This document shows positions 53,595 through 62,471 of a DNA stretch of 64,000 nucleotides, piece by piece; positions within the stretch are counted from its first letter, which is position 1, and each line of letters starts with the position of its first letter. A program made the translations under genes and the position numbers. The notes beneath the pieces are model-generated. The model saw only the letters and a list, made by a program, of their open reading frames with translations. It did not search any database and was not told the DNA's origin. The stretch is from Microbacterium terregens (GTDB taxonomy: Bacteria > Actinomycetota > Actinomycetes > Actinomycetales > Microbacteriaceae), in assembly GCF_039534975.1 (NCBI RefSeq), contig NZ_BAAAWH010000001.1:186001-250000 (forward strand), in the 5' to 3' direction.

Positions 53595-54938
53595 ACTGCC
53601 TCCGACATCGACGTTCGTCCCCCGACAGGACGCGCACCGCGCTCCACCGCTCGTCTCGCGTGGCTGATCGGCCCCGCCCTCGTCGCGGGCGTGGCCTACC
53701 TCGACCCCGGCAACGTCGCGAGCAACATGACCGCCGGCGCCCGCTACGGATACCTGCTGGTCTGGGTCGTCGTGCTCGGCAACGTGATGGCCTGGCTGAT
53801 CCAGTACCTGTCGGCGAAGCTCGGCATCGTAACGGGCCGAAGCCTGCCCGAGACGCTCGGGGGTCGGATCCGCAACCCGTGGGCGCGACGCGCGTACTGG
53901 CTGCAGGCCGAGCTCGTCGCGATGGCCACCGACATCGCCGAGGTCATCGGCGGTGCGGTCGCGCTGAACCTGCTCTTCGGCATCCCGCTGCTGTGGGGCG
54001 GGGTCATCACCGGGGCGGTGTCGATCGTCCTGCTTATGCTGCAGACGCGGCGCGGACCGCGCACGTTCGAGTTCGTGGTCATCGGGCTCGTCGCGATCAT
54101 CGCGATCGGCTTCACTTTCGGCGTCTTCATCGCTCCGCCCGACGCGGCAGCGGTCGCCGGCGGGCTGGTCCCGCGCTTCGAAGACACCGGTTCGGTGCTG
54201 CTGGCGGCATCCATCCTCGGTGCGACGATCATGCCGCACCCCATCTACGCCCACAGTGCGCTCGCACGTGATCGCTTCGCCCCGATCGCCGCCGGGCAGC
54301 CCGAGGTGTTCCAGTCCACCACCGAGACCGCCACCGAGCGCAACGTCCGCGCGAACGGCGAACTCGAGGAGAAGCGCGGCATCTCGACGGCGCGCCTCCT
54401 TCGTGCCACCAAGTGGGACGTCAGCATCGCGATGCTGATCGCCGGAACGGTCAACCTCTGCATCCTGCTGCTGGCCGCTGCCAACCTCTCCGGCGTCGCC
54501 GGCACCGACACGCTCGAGGGCGCGTACGCGGCGCTGCGCGACGGCATCGGCCCGCTGGTCGCGACCCTGTTCGCCGTCGGACTCCTCGCCAGCGGCCTGG
54601 CCTCAACGAGCGTCGGCGCGTACGCCGGCGCCGAGATCATGCACGGACTCCTGCACGTCCGCATCCCGCTTCTCGCACGGCGACTGGTCACGCTGATCCC
54701 CGCGCTCGCGATCCTGGCTCTCGGCGCCGACCCCACGCTCGCCCTCGTGCTCAGCCAGGTCGTGCTGTCCTTCGGCATCCCGTTCGCGCTGATCCCGCTG
54801 GTCGTCCTGACCGCCCAGCGCCGCACGCTCGGCCGGTTCCGCAACCGCGGCGTGACAACCGCGACGGGGGTCGCGGCATCCGTGTTCCTCATCACTCTGA
54901 ACGGCGTGCTCCTCTGGCTGGTGCTCAGCGGTGCGTGA
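53586..54938 (+). CDS. mntH: Nramp-type manganese/divalent metal:proton symporter
   Basis: 450 residues, about eleven hydrophobic helices. Nramp metal motifs DPGN (YLDPGNVASN in the first helix) and the helix-6 region MPHPIYAHSAL (MPH). GTG start at 53586 lies six bases after TACAGT, so it is read from the first base of the message; the upstream open frame is repeat DNA. Two identical-type palindromes overlap promoter and start, matching repression by manganese-loaded MntR encoded just downstream. Confidence 0.9.
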   Translation: MPKTASDIDVRPPTGRAPRSTARLAWLIGPALVAGVAYLDPGNVASNMTAGARYGYLLVWVVVLGNVMAWLIQYLSAKLGIVTGRSLPETLGGRIRNPWARRAYWLQAELVAMATDIAEVIGGAVALNLLFGIPLLWGGVITGAVSIVLLMLQTRRGPRTFEFVVIGLVAIIAIGFTFGVFIAPPDAAAVAGGLVPRFEDTGSVLLAASILGATIMPHPIYAHSALARDRFAPIAAGQPEVFQSTTETATERNVRANGELEEKRGISTARLLRATKWDVSIAMLIAGTVNLCILLLAAANLSGVAGTDTLEGAYAALRDGIGPLVATLFAVGLLASGLASTSVGAYAGAEIMHGLLHVRIPLLARRLVTLIPALAILALGADPTLALVLSQVVLSFGIPFALIPLVVLTAQRRTLGRFRNRGVTTATGVAASVFLITLNGVLLWLVLSGA

Positions 54939-55008
54939 GAACCGACCGATGCGCTCGGCAACGGTCCTGACCACGTGCGACGTGAGCGCCGCCGGGTAGC
55001 CTGGGCGC

Positions 55009-55644
55009 GTGCCTTCCCCCGCCGTCGACGACTATCTGAAGACGATCTACCACCACACCGAGTGGCAGGACGATCGGATCACGCCGTCGCAGCTGGCCGC
55101 CGAACCGGGCCTGGCCCCGTCGAGCGTCACGGAGATGGTTCAGAAGCTCGCCGCACAAGGGCTCGTGACGCACCGGCCGTACGGCCCGATCTCACTCAGC
55201 CCGGAGGGAACCCGCCGCGCAGCGTCGATCATCCGCCGCCACCGGCTCGTCGAGACGTGGCTGGTCCGCGACTTCGGCTACACGTGGGACGAAGTCCACG
55301 ACGAGGCCGAGGTCCTCGAGCACGCCCTCAGCGACCGACTGCTCGAGGGCATCGACGAGCGACTCGGCCGCCCGCGGTTCGACCCGCACGGCGATGCGAT
55401 TCCGGATGCCGCGGGCACGGTGCACCGCGAACCCTTCGTCCTGCTCGCCGACGCCGTGCCGGGTCACTCCGGCCGCGTGCTGCGGGTCAGCGACCGTGAC
55501 CCCCACCTGCTGCGGGCCGTCGAGGCGGCGGGCGTGGCCGTCGGAGCCGAGGTGGCGGTGACGGATGCTGCGACCCTCCGGATCGACGGAGCCGACGTCG
55601 CGCTGCCGGACGCCGCGGCGGGCGCGATCTGGCTCAGCGCGTAA
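55009..55644 (+). CDS. mntR: DtxR/MntR-family metal-dependent regulator
   Basis: 211 residues: N-terminal helix-turn-helix (VDDYLKTIYHHTEWQDDRITPSQLAAEPGLAPSSVTEMVQ region), metal-binding dimerisation domain with HRLVETWL and EVLEHALSD, and a C-terminal SH3-like FeoA domain. GTG at 55009 follows TAGCCT by six bases. Next to mntH, manganese is the likely co-repressor; iron (IdeR-like) is the alternative. Confidence 0.87.
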   Translation: MPSPAVDDYLKTIYHHTEWQDDRITPSQLAAEPGLAPSSVTEMVQKLAAQGLVTHRPYGPISLSPEGTRRAASIIRRHRLVETWLVRDFGYTWDEVHDEAEVLEHALSDRLLEGIDERLGRPRFDPHGDAIPDAAGTVHREPFVLLADAVPGHSGRVLRVSDRDPHLLRAVEAAGVAVGAEVAVTDAATLRIDGADVALPDAAAGAIWLSA

Positions 55645-55750
55645 CGCGCAGCGGTCGGCGCGGCAGGGACCTCAGCGCGCAACGCGCATCGGCGGCCGCG
55701 GCAGGACGTGTAACGCGCGGCAGGGACGCCGGCGCCGGCTCGGTCGCGGA

Positions 55751-56719
55751 TCAGCGGCCCAGCACGCGCACGCCGGCGGCCTTCGCGAAGGGCCAGCGGA
55801 CGGCCGTCGCGTCTTCGCAAAAGGTCCACATGCGCGCGGCGATCTCGGTGTCGCGGCTGATCTTGGATGCCGTCGCGCGATGCGGCGCGCCGCGCGTGAC
55901 GAATCGCGGTCCCCAGAACTCGCCACCCGCGATGGCGGGATCGACCAGCGCGCGCACCAGCGTCCACGCCCCGCGCTCCTTGGACTGCGTGATCGCGAAC
56001 TGCAGGTTGTCGGCGAACCGCCCGAGTCTGGTGGGCTCGTTCACGCCCCGGATGCCGGGCGTCCGTCCGCTCGTGGAGTAGCCGGGGTGCGCGACGACGC
56101 TGGTCACCGGGACCCCCTCGTGGCGCAGCCGCCGGTCCGCTTCGAGTCCGAGGCCCGCTGTCGTCACCTTGGACTGCACGTAGGCGCGCCATCCCGTGTA
56201 GTCCTCCACCAGCTGCGGGTCGACCGGGTCGTACTTCCACAGCGACGTCGACATGCTGCCCAGCCACACCATCCGACCGGATGCCGCGGCCAGCGAGGTC
56301 AGCAGCTCTCCGGCTAGCGCGAAATGGCCCAGGACGTTCGTGGCGAAGACGAGCTCGTGCCCGTCTCCGGTGGTCTGGCGGGTCTTCGGCGGATGCACGA
56401 CTCCGGCGTTCAGCAGGAGGCCGTCCAGCGCTCCGCGAGCGGCGACCGTCGCGGCGGCGGCGCGCACCGAGCCCAGGTTGCTGGTGTCCAGGAGGAGCGT
56501 CTGGACGCGGTCGCCGGTGTCCGGCAGCCGTCGCCGCAGCGCCGCGCGCGCCGCCATGAGCCGATTGGGACTGCGGCCGGTCATGAGCACGCCGGCACCC
56601 GCGCGGGCCAGCTGCTCGCTCGCGAAGTACCCGAGCCCTCTGTTCGAGCCGGTCACGAGGTAGGTGCGACCGGTCAGGTCGGGGAGCATCACGGGGTCCC
56701 ACGCCTGTTCTCGCGCCAC
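55751..56719 (-). CDS. Short-chain dehydrogenase, protochlorophyllide-reductase-like/retinol-dehydrogenase-like
   Basis: 322 residues. TGSNRGLGYFA near 21-31, LLLNAGV, the active-site Tyr in DYTGWRAYVQSKV. GTG at 56719 is chosen because TAGGCT lies seven bases before it (leaderless); ATG at 56689 is also possible. Divergent from the HAD gene. Substrate unknown. The 106 bases after its stop hold three near-copies of AACGCGC...GGCAGG and no gene. Confidence 0.82.
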   Translation of the reverse strand: MAREQAWDPVMLPDLTGRTYLVTGSNRGLGYFASEQLARAGAGVLMTGRSPNRLMAARAALRRRLPDTGDRVQTLLLDTSNLGSVRAAAATVAARGALDGLLLNAGVVHPPKTRQTTGDGHELVFATNVLGHFALAGELLTSLAAASGRMVWLGSMSTSLWKYDPVDPQLVEDYTGWRAYVQSKVTTAGLGLEADRRLRHEGVPVTSVVAHPGYSTSGRTPGIRGVNEPTRLGRFADNLQFAITQSKERGAWTLVRALVDPAIAGGEFWGPRFVTRGAPHRATASKISRDTEIAARMWTFCEDATAVRWPFAKAAGVRVLGR

Positions 56720-56823
56720 GACATCGAGCCTACGGCTGTTGCCCACTCCTCGCCGCCCCGAGTGGGCTGCGAGGCGAGCGGCGGTCGGGCGAGCGCGTCA
56801 CACCGGCCGGATAGGCTGTGCGC

Positions 56824-57639
56824 ATGCGGAGCCGCGCCGACATCGAATGCTGGCTGACAGACATGGACGGCGTCCTCGTCCACGAGAACACACCCGTCCC
56901 CGGCGCCTCCGAACTGCTGCAGCAGTGGCGCGACCAGGGCACGCCGTTCCTCGTGCTCACCAACAACTCGATCTTCACCCCGCGCGATCTGAGCGCGCGG
57001 CTGCGGGCGTCCGGGCTGGTCGTGCCAGAGGAGTCCATCTGGACCTCGGCGCTGGCGACCGCCGACTTCCTGAAGGGCCAGGCACCCGGGGCCAGCGCCT
57101 TCGTGATCGGCGAGGCGGGGCTGACCACCGCCCTGCACGAAGCGGGCTACATCATGACCGAGACCTACCCCGACTACGTGGTCGTCGGCGAGACCCGCAA
57201 CTACTCCTTCGAGGCCATCACGAAGGCGATCCGCTTCATCGCCGACGGCGCGCGCTTCATCGCCACCAACCCGGACGCCACCGGACCGTCCGTCGACGGC
57301 ATCCTGCCCGCGACGGGCGCGATCAGCGCCCTCATCACCAAGACCACCGGCAAGGAGCCGTACGTCGTCGGCAAGCCGAACCCGATGATGTTCCGCTCGG
57401 CGCTGAACCGGATCGGCGCGCACTCCGAGAACACCGGGATGATCGGAGACCGGATGGACACCGACATCGTCGCGGGCATCGAGGCCGGGCTGCACACCGT
57501 GCTGGTGCTCACGGGCATCAGCGACGCGGCCGAGATCGAGCGGTATCCGTTCCGCCCCGACGAGGTGCTCGATTCGGTCGCCGACCTGCTGGCGGCCGAG
57601 CCGATGGAGACCGACCTGCCCGAATCGGACGTGCTGTGA
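56824..57639 (+). CDS. HAD-superfamily phosphatase, NagD type
   Basis: 271 residues. HAD motif 1 LTDMDGVL (residues 11-18), motif 2 LTNNS, cap domain with the C2a topology, motif 3 GKPNPMMF and motif 4 GDRMDTDI. NagD-like proteins dephosphorylate nucleotides or glycerol phosphates. ATG at 56824 follows TAGGCT by six bases (leaderless). Confidence 0.9.
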   Translation: MRSRADIECWLTDMDGVLVHENTPVPGASELLQQWRDQGTPFLVLTNNSIFTPRDLSARLRASGLVVPEESIWTSALATADFLKGQAPGASAFVIGEAGLTTALHEAGYIMTETYPDYVVVGETRNYSFEAITKAIRFIADGARFIATNPDATGPSVDGILPATGAISALITKTTGKEPYVVGKPNPMMFRSALNRIGAHSENTGMIGDRMDTDIVAGIEAGLHTVLVLTGISDAAEIERYPFRPDEVLDSVADLLAAEPMETDLPESDVL

Positions 57640-57669
57640 AGGTACGGGCATGAGGGGAGGCGGGCACTG

Positions 57670-58245
57670 ATGGGGGCTCTCGACGACGGCGAGCGTGTTC
57701 ATGCACCGGATGCCGCGACCTGGCGCGCCTGGCTCGAGGAGAACCACGCGACCTCCAAGGGCGCGTGGCTCGTGCGCGCGCGCCCGGGCTCGGACGTTCA
57801 GGCCGTGGCGTACGAGGACTCGATCCTGCATGCCCTCTGCTTCGGCTGGATCGACGGGCCGGTACGCAGCTTCGACGAGCGGATCGGTGGACTCTGGTTC
57901 GCGCCGCGCCGCCCCTCGAGCGGGTGGGCGGCGACGAACAAGGCACGCGTCATCCTGCTCGAGGAGCAGGGACTCATGGCCGAGCCCGGCCGCCGCGCGA
58001 TCGAGGTCGCGAAGGCCAACGGCGCATGGACCGTGTTCGACAACGCCGAGGCCATGCGTGAGCCCGACGACTTCGCCGCCGCGCTCGATGCCTCACCCGC
58101 GGCGCGCGCGGAGTGGGACGCATTCCCTCCGTCCGCCCGGAAGATGGGGATCGGCCAGGTGGACGCGGCGCGACGTCCCGAGACGCGCGCGAGCCGCATC
58201 GCGAAGATCGTGGCGGATGCCGCGAACGGAAAGAGGCCGTCATGA
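57670..58245 (+). CDS. YdeI/OmdA-family protein
   Basis: 191 residues with the YdeI signature (WRAWLEENHATSKGAWLV, LCFGWIDG, FAPRRPSSGWAATNK). The family (YdeI/OmpD-associated) is widespread but its biochemical role is not settled. Directly after the HAD gene on the same strand; an ATGA at its end starts a ten-codon frame that leads into the small membrane protein. Confidence 0.85.
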   Translation: MGALDDGERVHAPDAATWRAWLEENHATSKGAWLVRARPGSDVQAVAYEDSILHALCFGWIDGPVRSFDERIGGLWFAPRRPSSGWAATNKARVILLEEQGLMAEPGRRAIEVAKANGAWTVFDNAEAMREPDDFAAALDASPAARAEWDAFPPSARKMGIGQVDAARRPETRASRIAKIVADAANGKRPS

Positions 58246-58270
58246 GCCGCTCCGCGCACAGGAGGCCGGT

Positions 58271-58378
58271 ATGAGCGACTTCGAGCAGACGCTGCTGTTC
58301 GCGGCGACCGCGATCGTCCTGGTCGGGACGCTCATCGTGTTCGTCTGGCAGTACCTGCGCAACAACCGCAAGGACTGA
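58271..58378 (+). CDS. 35-residue single-pass membrane protein
   Basis: MSDFEQTLLFAATAIVLVGT is followed by a hydrophobic stretch and ends in YLRNNRKD: acidic start, one helix of about 20 residues and a basic tail, so N-out/C-in is likely. GGAGG lies five bases before the ATG. A ten-codon frame (58242-58274) overlaps its start by ATGA and could couple it to the YdeI gene. No homologue recognised. Confidence 0.65.
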   Translation: MSDFEQTLLFAATAIVLVGTLIVFVWQYLRNNRKD

Positions 58379-58397
58379 GGAGGGTCTCGGCCGCGAC

Positions 58398-58434
58398 GGG
58401 TCTCGATACGCTCGCTGGCGCTCGCTACTCGACC
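58398..58434. repeat. Extragenic GGTCTCGATACG...CTCGACC hairpin element
   Basis: Imperfect palindrome starting GGTCTCGATACGCTCGC and ending CGCTACTCGACC, a word familiar from Microbacteriaceae intergenic DNA. Lies between convergent genes. Confidence 0.55.
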
Positions 58435-58440
58435 TTGACC

Positions 58441-58483
58441 CGAGCCGCATCAACGCGGGCCTGGCCCGCATTGATCCGGCTCG
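58441..58483. terminator. Terminator of pyrE
   Basis: 21-base arms (19 pairing) with a one-base centre, two bases after the pyrE stop. Probably works for both strands. Confidence 0.7.
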
Positions 58484-58485
58484 CG

Positions 58486-59067
58486 TCAATACTGCGGGGT
58501 CAGGCCCAGGTCGTCGAGGTCGATCGCGGCGAGCCACGTCAGGCCCTCGGCCTCGATGGCCGCCTGCGCGCCGGTCCTGCGGTCGACGATGACGGCGACC
58601 GCCACCGGCTCGGCGCCCTCGCGACGCAGGGCTTCGACGGCCTTCAGCGCCGACTGGCCCGTGGTGGAGGTGTCTTCGAGCACGACGACCCGCTTGCCCG
58701 CGACGTCCGCACCCTCGACCTGGCGGCCGCGGCCATGGTCCTTGGGCTCCTTGCGCACCACGAACGCATCCAACGGGACGTCGGTGCGTGCCGACTCGTG
58801 CATCACCGCGTTCGCGATCGGGTCGGCGCCGAGGGTCAGGCCGCCGACGGCCACGACGCCGTCGATGTCGCGGACGAGGTCCAGCATGATGCGGCCGATC
58901 GCCGGCGCGGCACGGTGGTCCAGCGTGAGCTTGCGCATATCGACGTAGTACGTGGCCTTCTTGCCGCTGGACAGCGTGAAGTCCCCGTGGAACACGGCCT
59001 CGTCCTGAATCAGCGCGATGAGCGCCTGACGGTCGGCTTCGATTTCGGGCGTGCTGGCGGCGGTCAT
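58486..59067 (-). CDS. pyrE: Orotate phosphoribosyltransferase
   Basis: 193 residues, type I phosphoribosyltransferase. PRPP loop VVVLEDTSTTGQSAL, flexible-loop RKEPKDHGRG and FTLSSGKKATYYVD near the start identify PyrE of pyrimidine synthesis. ATG at 59067 follows TAAACT by seven bases (leaderless promoter, divergent from xth). Confidence 0.93.
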   Translation of the reverse strand: MTAASTPEIEADRQALIALIQDEAVFHGDFTLSSGKKATYYVDMRKLTLDHRAAPAIGRIMLDLVRDIDGVVAVGGLTLGADPIANAVMHESARTDVPLDAFVVRKEPKDHGRGRQVEGADVAGKRVVVLEDTSTTGQSALKAVEALRREGAEPVAVAVIVDRRTGAQAAIEAEGLTWLAAIDLDDLGLTPQY

Positions 59068-59171
59068 GACTCCGAGTTTACGGACGCGGACGAGGCGCCC
59101 GACCATCGCGTCGATGCGCGCTCCGCGACCGGCACGCCGGGGCGTCGCCGGCTCGCCGTAGTCTTGTCCGC

Positions 59172-60017
59172 ATGCGGCTTGCCACGTGGAACGTCAACTC
59201 CGTCCGTGCTCGGGTGGACCGGATCATCGACTTCGCGGTGCGCGAATCGATCGATGTGCTGGCGATGCAGGAGATCAAGTGCAAGGCCGAGCAGTTCCCC
59301 TTCGAGATGTTCGAAGACGCCGGCTACCACGTCGAAGCGCACGGGTTCTCGCAGTGGAACGGTGTCGCGATCGCGAGCCGGGAGCAGCTCACCGACGTGG
59401 AACATGCCTTTCCCGGCATGCCCGGTTTCGAGAAGGACCATGCGGGGCCGGACGCTCCGCAGGAAGCGCGGGCGATCGGTGCCACCGTGGGCGGCGTGCG
59501 GGTGTGGAGCCTCTACGTTCCCAACGGTCGGTCACTCGGCGACCCGCACTATTTCTACAAGCTGGAGTGGCTGAGCGCCCTGCAGCAGTACACGTCCGAG
59601 ACGCTGGCGACCACGCCGGACCTTGCGCTCGCGCTGACCGGCGACTTCAACATCGCGCCGACGGATGCCGACAACGGCGACCCCGCGGTGGTCCAGGGCT
59701 TCGCGACGCACATCTCACCGCCCGAGCGCGAGGCATTCGCCGCTCTCGAGTCGGCCGGCCTGACCGACGTCGTCCGTCCGCTCGTGCCGACCGGATTCAC
59801 CTACTGGGACTACAAGCAGCTGCGCTTCCCTCGCAACGAGGGGATGCGCATCGATTTCATCCTGGGCTCCCACGCGCTCGCGACCGCTGTCACCGGCGCC
59901 GCGATCCACCGCAACGAGCGCAAGGGCAAGGCGCCGAGCGATCACGTCCCCGTGGTCGTCGACCTCGACTTGGCCTCCCCCGAGGACGACGACGATCGCC
60001 CGATGATCTTCGGCTGA
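59172..60017 (+). CDS. xth: Exodeoxyribonuclease III (AP endonuclease)
   Basis: 281 residues, endonuclease/exonuclease/phosphatase fold: ATWNVNSVRAR, LAMQEIKCK (metal Glu), SLYVPNG, TGDFNIAP and the C-terminal SDHVPV with the catalytic His. DNA repair enzyme cutting at abasic sites. ATG follows TAGTCT by seven bases. Confidence 0.93.
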   Translation: MRLATWNVNSVRARVDRIIDFAVRESIDVLAMQEIKCKAEQFPFEMFEDAGYHVEAHGFSQWNGVAIASREQLTDVEHAFPGMPGFEKDHAGPDAPQEARAIGATVGGVRVWSLYVPNGRSLGDPHYFYKLEWLSALQQYTSETLATTPDLALALTGDFNIAPTDADNGDPAVVQGFATHISPPEREAFAALESAGLTDVVRPLVPTGFTYWDYKQLRFPRNEGMRIDFILGSHALATAVTGAAIHRNERKGKAPSDHVPVVVDLDLASPEDDDDRPMIFG

Positions 60018-60147
60018 GCGACCGCGAAACTGTCACTATCGCCGCAGTTGCGGCATCCGCTACTGTGTGGCGAACCCGAAGCACACCGATGCGACTGTGA
60101 ACCGACGCGACTGTCGACGACCCGAAGCTCGACAGGAAGGCGCCGCC

Positions 60148-60516
60148 ATGGCTGGAACCCGCCCGGGAGGGGTCACCCTCGTCGCTGTTCTGGCCTGGAT
60201 CTCCGGTGCCGTCAACATCGTCGCCGGAATCCTGCTGCTGATCGCCGCCCTCATGGCGCCGGACGCGCTCTGGTTGGGGCTGATCCAGCTCGCGCTCGGC
60301 ATCATCACGATCGTGGTGAGCATCGGGCTGCTTCGCGGAAGCAATGGCGCGCGGATCGTCGTGACGGTCGTGTTCGTGCTGAACCTGATCTCGGCGGTGT
60401 TCGTGATCTTCTCCCAGCAGGCGCAGGTCTGGTCCGGGATCGTCTCCGGCGTCGTGGTGCTGATCGGTCTGGTGCTGCTCTGGACGCGCCGGGCCAATGC
60501 GTTCTTCCAGGTCTGA
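60148..60516 (+). CDS. Small four-helix membrane protein, function unknown
   Basis: 122 residues with four hydrophobic segments (about 10-35, 40-62, 67-88, 92-113). AGGAAGG before ATG 60148; a TACTGT box at 60061 could be its -10. It resembles DUF-type integral membrane proteins common in actinobacteria; no function can be given. Convergent with the RibD-like gene. Confidence 0.72.
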   Translation: MAGTRPGGVTLVAVLAWISGAVNIVAGILLLIAALMAPDALWLGLIQLALGIITIVVSIGLLRGSNGARIVVTVVFVLNLISAVFVIFSQQAQVWSGIVSGVVVLIGLVLLWTRRANAFFQV

Positions 60517-60529
60517 TCCGCGGCGCGGA

Positions 60530-61162
60530 TCAGAGACCGCGGTCGTCCGCTCCCATGTCCCCGGTGCGCACTTCGCCCGCGGGACCGTAACGCAGCAGCA
60601 CCGCCCCCTGGGCCGAGACCAGCGGGCGCTCCAGCAGTGTCATCGTCGCCGGCGCGGCGCCGTCCGGGAAGAGCTTCTTGCCCTGCCCCAGCACGACCGG
60701 GTACACCCACAGGCTGAGCTCGTCGTAGGCGCCCGCGGCCAGCAGGGACTGGACGAAGTCGATGCTGCCGATCACGTGGATCCGCTCGTGCTTGTCCCGC
60801 AGCGCGACGACGTCGGCGACGGCATCCGGTCCCAGCTGTGACGTGCCCGCCCAGTCCAGCGCCAGCGGGTGACGGGATGCGACGTACTTCGGGATCCTGT
60901 TGAACGTCTGGGCGATCGGGGCGTCCGCGCCGGTGTGCTGGGGCCAGTAGGACGCGAAGATGTCGTAGGTCTTCCGGCCCAGCACCAGCGCGTCCATCGC
61001 GGCGATACCCTCGCCGACGGACCGGCCGTCCACCTCGCCGATCAGAGGCGCCTGCCATCCGCCGAACGGGAAGCCCGATTCGCGGTCCTCGTCCGGGCCG
61101 CCCGGCGCCTGGGCCACGCCGTCCAGGGTGAGAAACAGATCGATGTAGATCCGACCGGTCAT
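60530..61162 (-). CDS. RibD C-terminal/dihydrofolate-reductase-like protein
   Basis: 210 residues of the bacterial bifunctional deaminase-reductase C-terminal fold: RIYIDLFLTLDGVAQAPGG start, ALVLGRKTYDIFASYWP and HVIGSIDFVQSLL. Such stand-alone proteins bind NADPH but their substrate is mostly unknown. Start at 61162 follows AAAGGAC. Third gene of the VOC-HxlR-RibD operon. Confidence 0.85.
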   Translation of the reverse strand: MTGRIYIDLFLTLDGVAQAPGGPDEDRESGFPFGGWQAPLIGEVDGRSVGEGIAAMDALVLGRKTYDIFASYWPQHTGADAPIAQTFNRIPKYVASRHPLALDWAGTSQLGPDAVADVVALRDKHERIHVIGSIDFVQSLLAAGAYDELSLWVYPVVLGQGKKLFPDGAAPATMTLLERPLVSAQGAVLLRYGPAGEVRTGDMGADDRGL

Positions 61163-61173
61163 GGGTTGTCCTT

Positions 61174-61881
61174 TCATGCCGCAGCCGCGGGGACTGCAGC
61201 GGGTGAGTCGATGTGGAATGTCGAGGCGAACCCCTCGAGCAGGTCCGCCCGCCCCGAGACCACGGCGAGCACGTCCTGCGCGATGGCCTCGGCGGGAGTC
61301 AGCTCCCCCGAGATGAGGCGGCGGATCCCCGGCCCTGCCGCGAACACCAGGTCGGCCTCCCCCGTGGGCAGCCGACCCCCCACGGGCGGGGCCGGTGGGG
61401 CGAGCTGAGCGATCCGTAGGTGCTCGCCGTCCACCTGAACCCGCAGCGCGACCTCGCCGACGTGCACTTCGTAGTCGGCCGCAGGCAGTCCGGCCGCGGC
61501 ATCCGCTCGGAAAGCGGTCCGCAGCGCCATCGTCAGGGAGTCCGCGGTCACGACGTCGTCGGGACCGGGTTCGCCCATCTGTCGGAAGCCCCACCGGCCC
61601 AGCGCGAGCACGATCGGCTCGAGCTCGCGCCCGTAGTCGGTGAGTTCGTACACGAGCCCGGTTCGGTACAGCGGCGCGCGGCGCACGACACCGCCCTCCT
61701 GGAGTTCCTTCAACCGTGTGGAGAGGATGTTGGTGGGGATCTTCGGCAAGCCCTGCTTGAGGTCCGTGTACCGACGCGGGCCGACGAGCAGATCGCGGAC
61801 GATGAGCATCGCCCATCGCTCGCCGATCAACTCGACGGCCGTCGTGACCCCGCAGTACTGCCCGTAGCTGCGAGAGGCCAC
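61174..61881 (-). CDS. HxlR-family regulator with C-terminal SCP2-like domain
   Basis: 235 residues. HxlR winged helix (YGQYCGVTTAVELIGERWAMLIVRDLL-type start, IPTNILSTRLKELQEGGVV) fused to a sterol-carrier-like domain from about 120 onward. GTG at 61881, four bases after the VOC stop. Likely controls its own operon through CAAG repeats at 62387. HxlR proteins often sense reactive electrophiles, but the Cys here (C10) is only suggestive. Confidence 0.85.
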   Translation of the reverse strand: MASRSYGQYCGVTTAVELIGERWAMLIVRDLLVGPRRYTDLKQGLPKIPTNILSTRLKELQEGGVVRRAPLYRTGLVYELTDYGRELEPIVLALGRWGFRQMGEPGPDDVVTADSLTMALRTAFRADAAAGLPAADYEVHVGEVALRVQVDGEHLRIAQLAPPAPPVGGRLPTGEADLVFAAGPGIRRLISGELTPAEAIAQDVLAVVSGRADLLEGFASTFHIDSPAAVPAAAA

Positions 61882-61884
61882 CCG

Positions 61885-62322
61885 CTACGCCTGGGCGTGC
61901 TCGGCCAGGTACACCTCGGGGCCCTGTTCCGCCGCCTGCGGCTCCATGTAGAGGAACCCGAGGATGTTGCCGTCGGGGTCTTCCAGATCCCGGCTGTACA
62001 TGAAGCCGTAATCCTGCGCCGGCTTGGGCTCGGTGCCACCACTGGCCAGTCCCGCGGCCATGATCGCGTCGACCTCGTCGCGCGAGTCACGACTGAGCCC
62101 GATGCTCGTCTGCGCGTGGGTCTTCGGGTCGATGATCTGCTTGTCGGTGAAGGTCGCGAAGTACTCCTTGGTGAGCACCATGAAGAAGACGTTCTCGTCC
62201 CAGACGATGCACGCGGCGTTCTCGTCGGTGAACAGCGGATTGATGCCGGCGCCGAGAGCGGTGTAGAACGCCTTCGCGCGTTCCAGATCGGACGTCGGGA
62301 TGTTGACGAAGATGTGCGTCAT
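61885..62322 (-). CDS. VOC-family (glyoxalase-like) protein
   Basis: 145 residues, one pair of beta-alpha-beta-beta-beta modules: HIFVNIPTSDLERAKAFYTALG start and DPDGNILGFLY end. Single-gene VOC proteins of this kind include lactoylglutathione-lyase-like and resistance proteins; substrate unknown. ATG at 62322 follows AAGGAGAAAG. First gene of the operon with HxlR and the RibD-like protein. Confidence 0.83.
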   Translation of the reverse strand: MTHIFVNIPTSDLERAKAFYTALGAGINPLFTDENAACIVWDENVFFMVLTKEYFATFTDKQIIDPKTHAQTSIGLSRDSRDEVDAIMAAGLASGGTEPKPAQDYGFMYSRDLEDPDGNILGFLYMEPQAAEQGPEVYLAEHAQA

Positions 62323-62386
62323 TTCTTTCTCCTTGCCGGTCGTGTGTGCGGCTCCGCCGCGGGTGATGACGACATGGTTGCAAAAA

Positions 62387-62409
62387 GCAAGTGTGCTTGT
62401 CAATAGCAA
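62387..62409. promoter_or_regulatory. CAAG-type repeats in the VOC/HxlR promoter
   Basis: AGCAAGTGTGCTTGT followed by AGCAAGTGT: a CAAG-N4-CTTG inverted repeat plus a direct repeat, placed 65 bases before the VOC start. Plausible HxlR site. Confidence 0.45.
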
Positions 62410-62471
62410 GTGTCGGCGTCTCCGCCCCACGGGGGATGTTCGTCGACCGGCTCCCCCGTACCGTGGATGCC

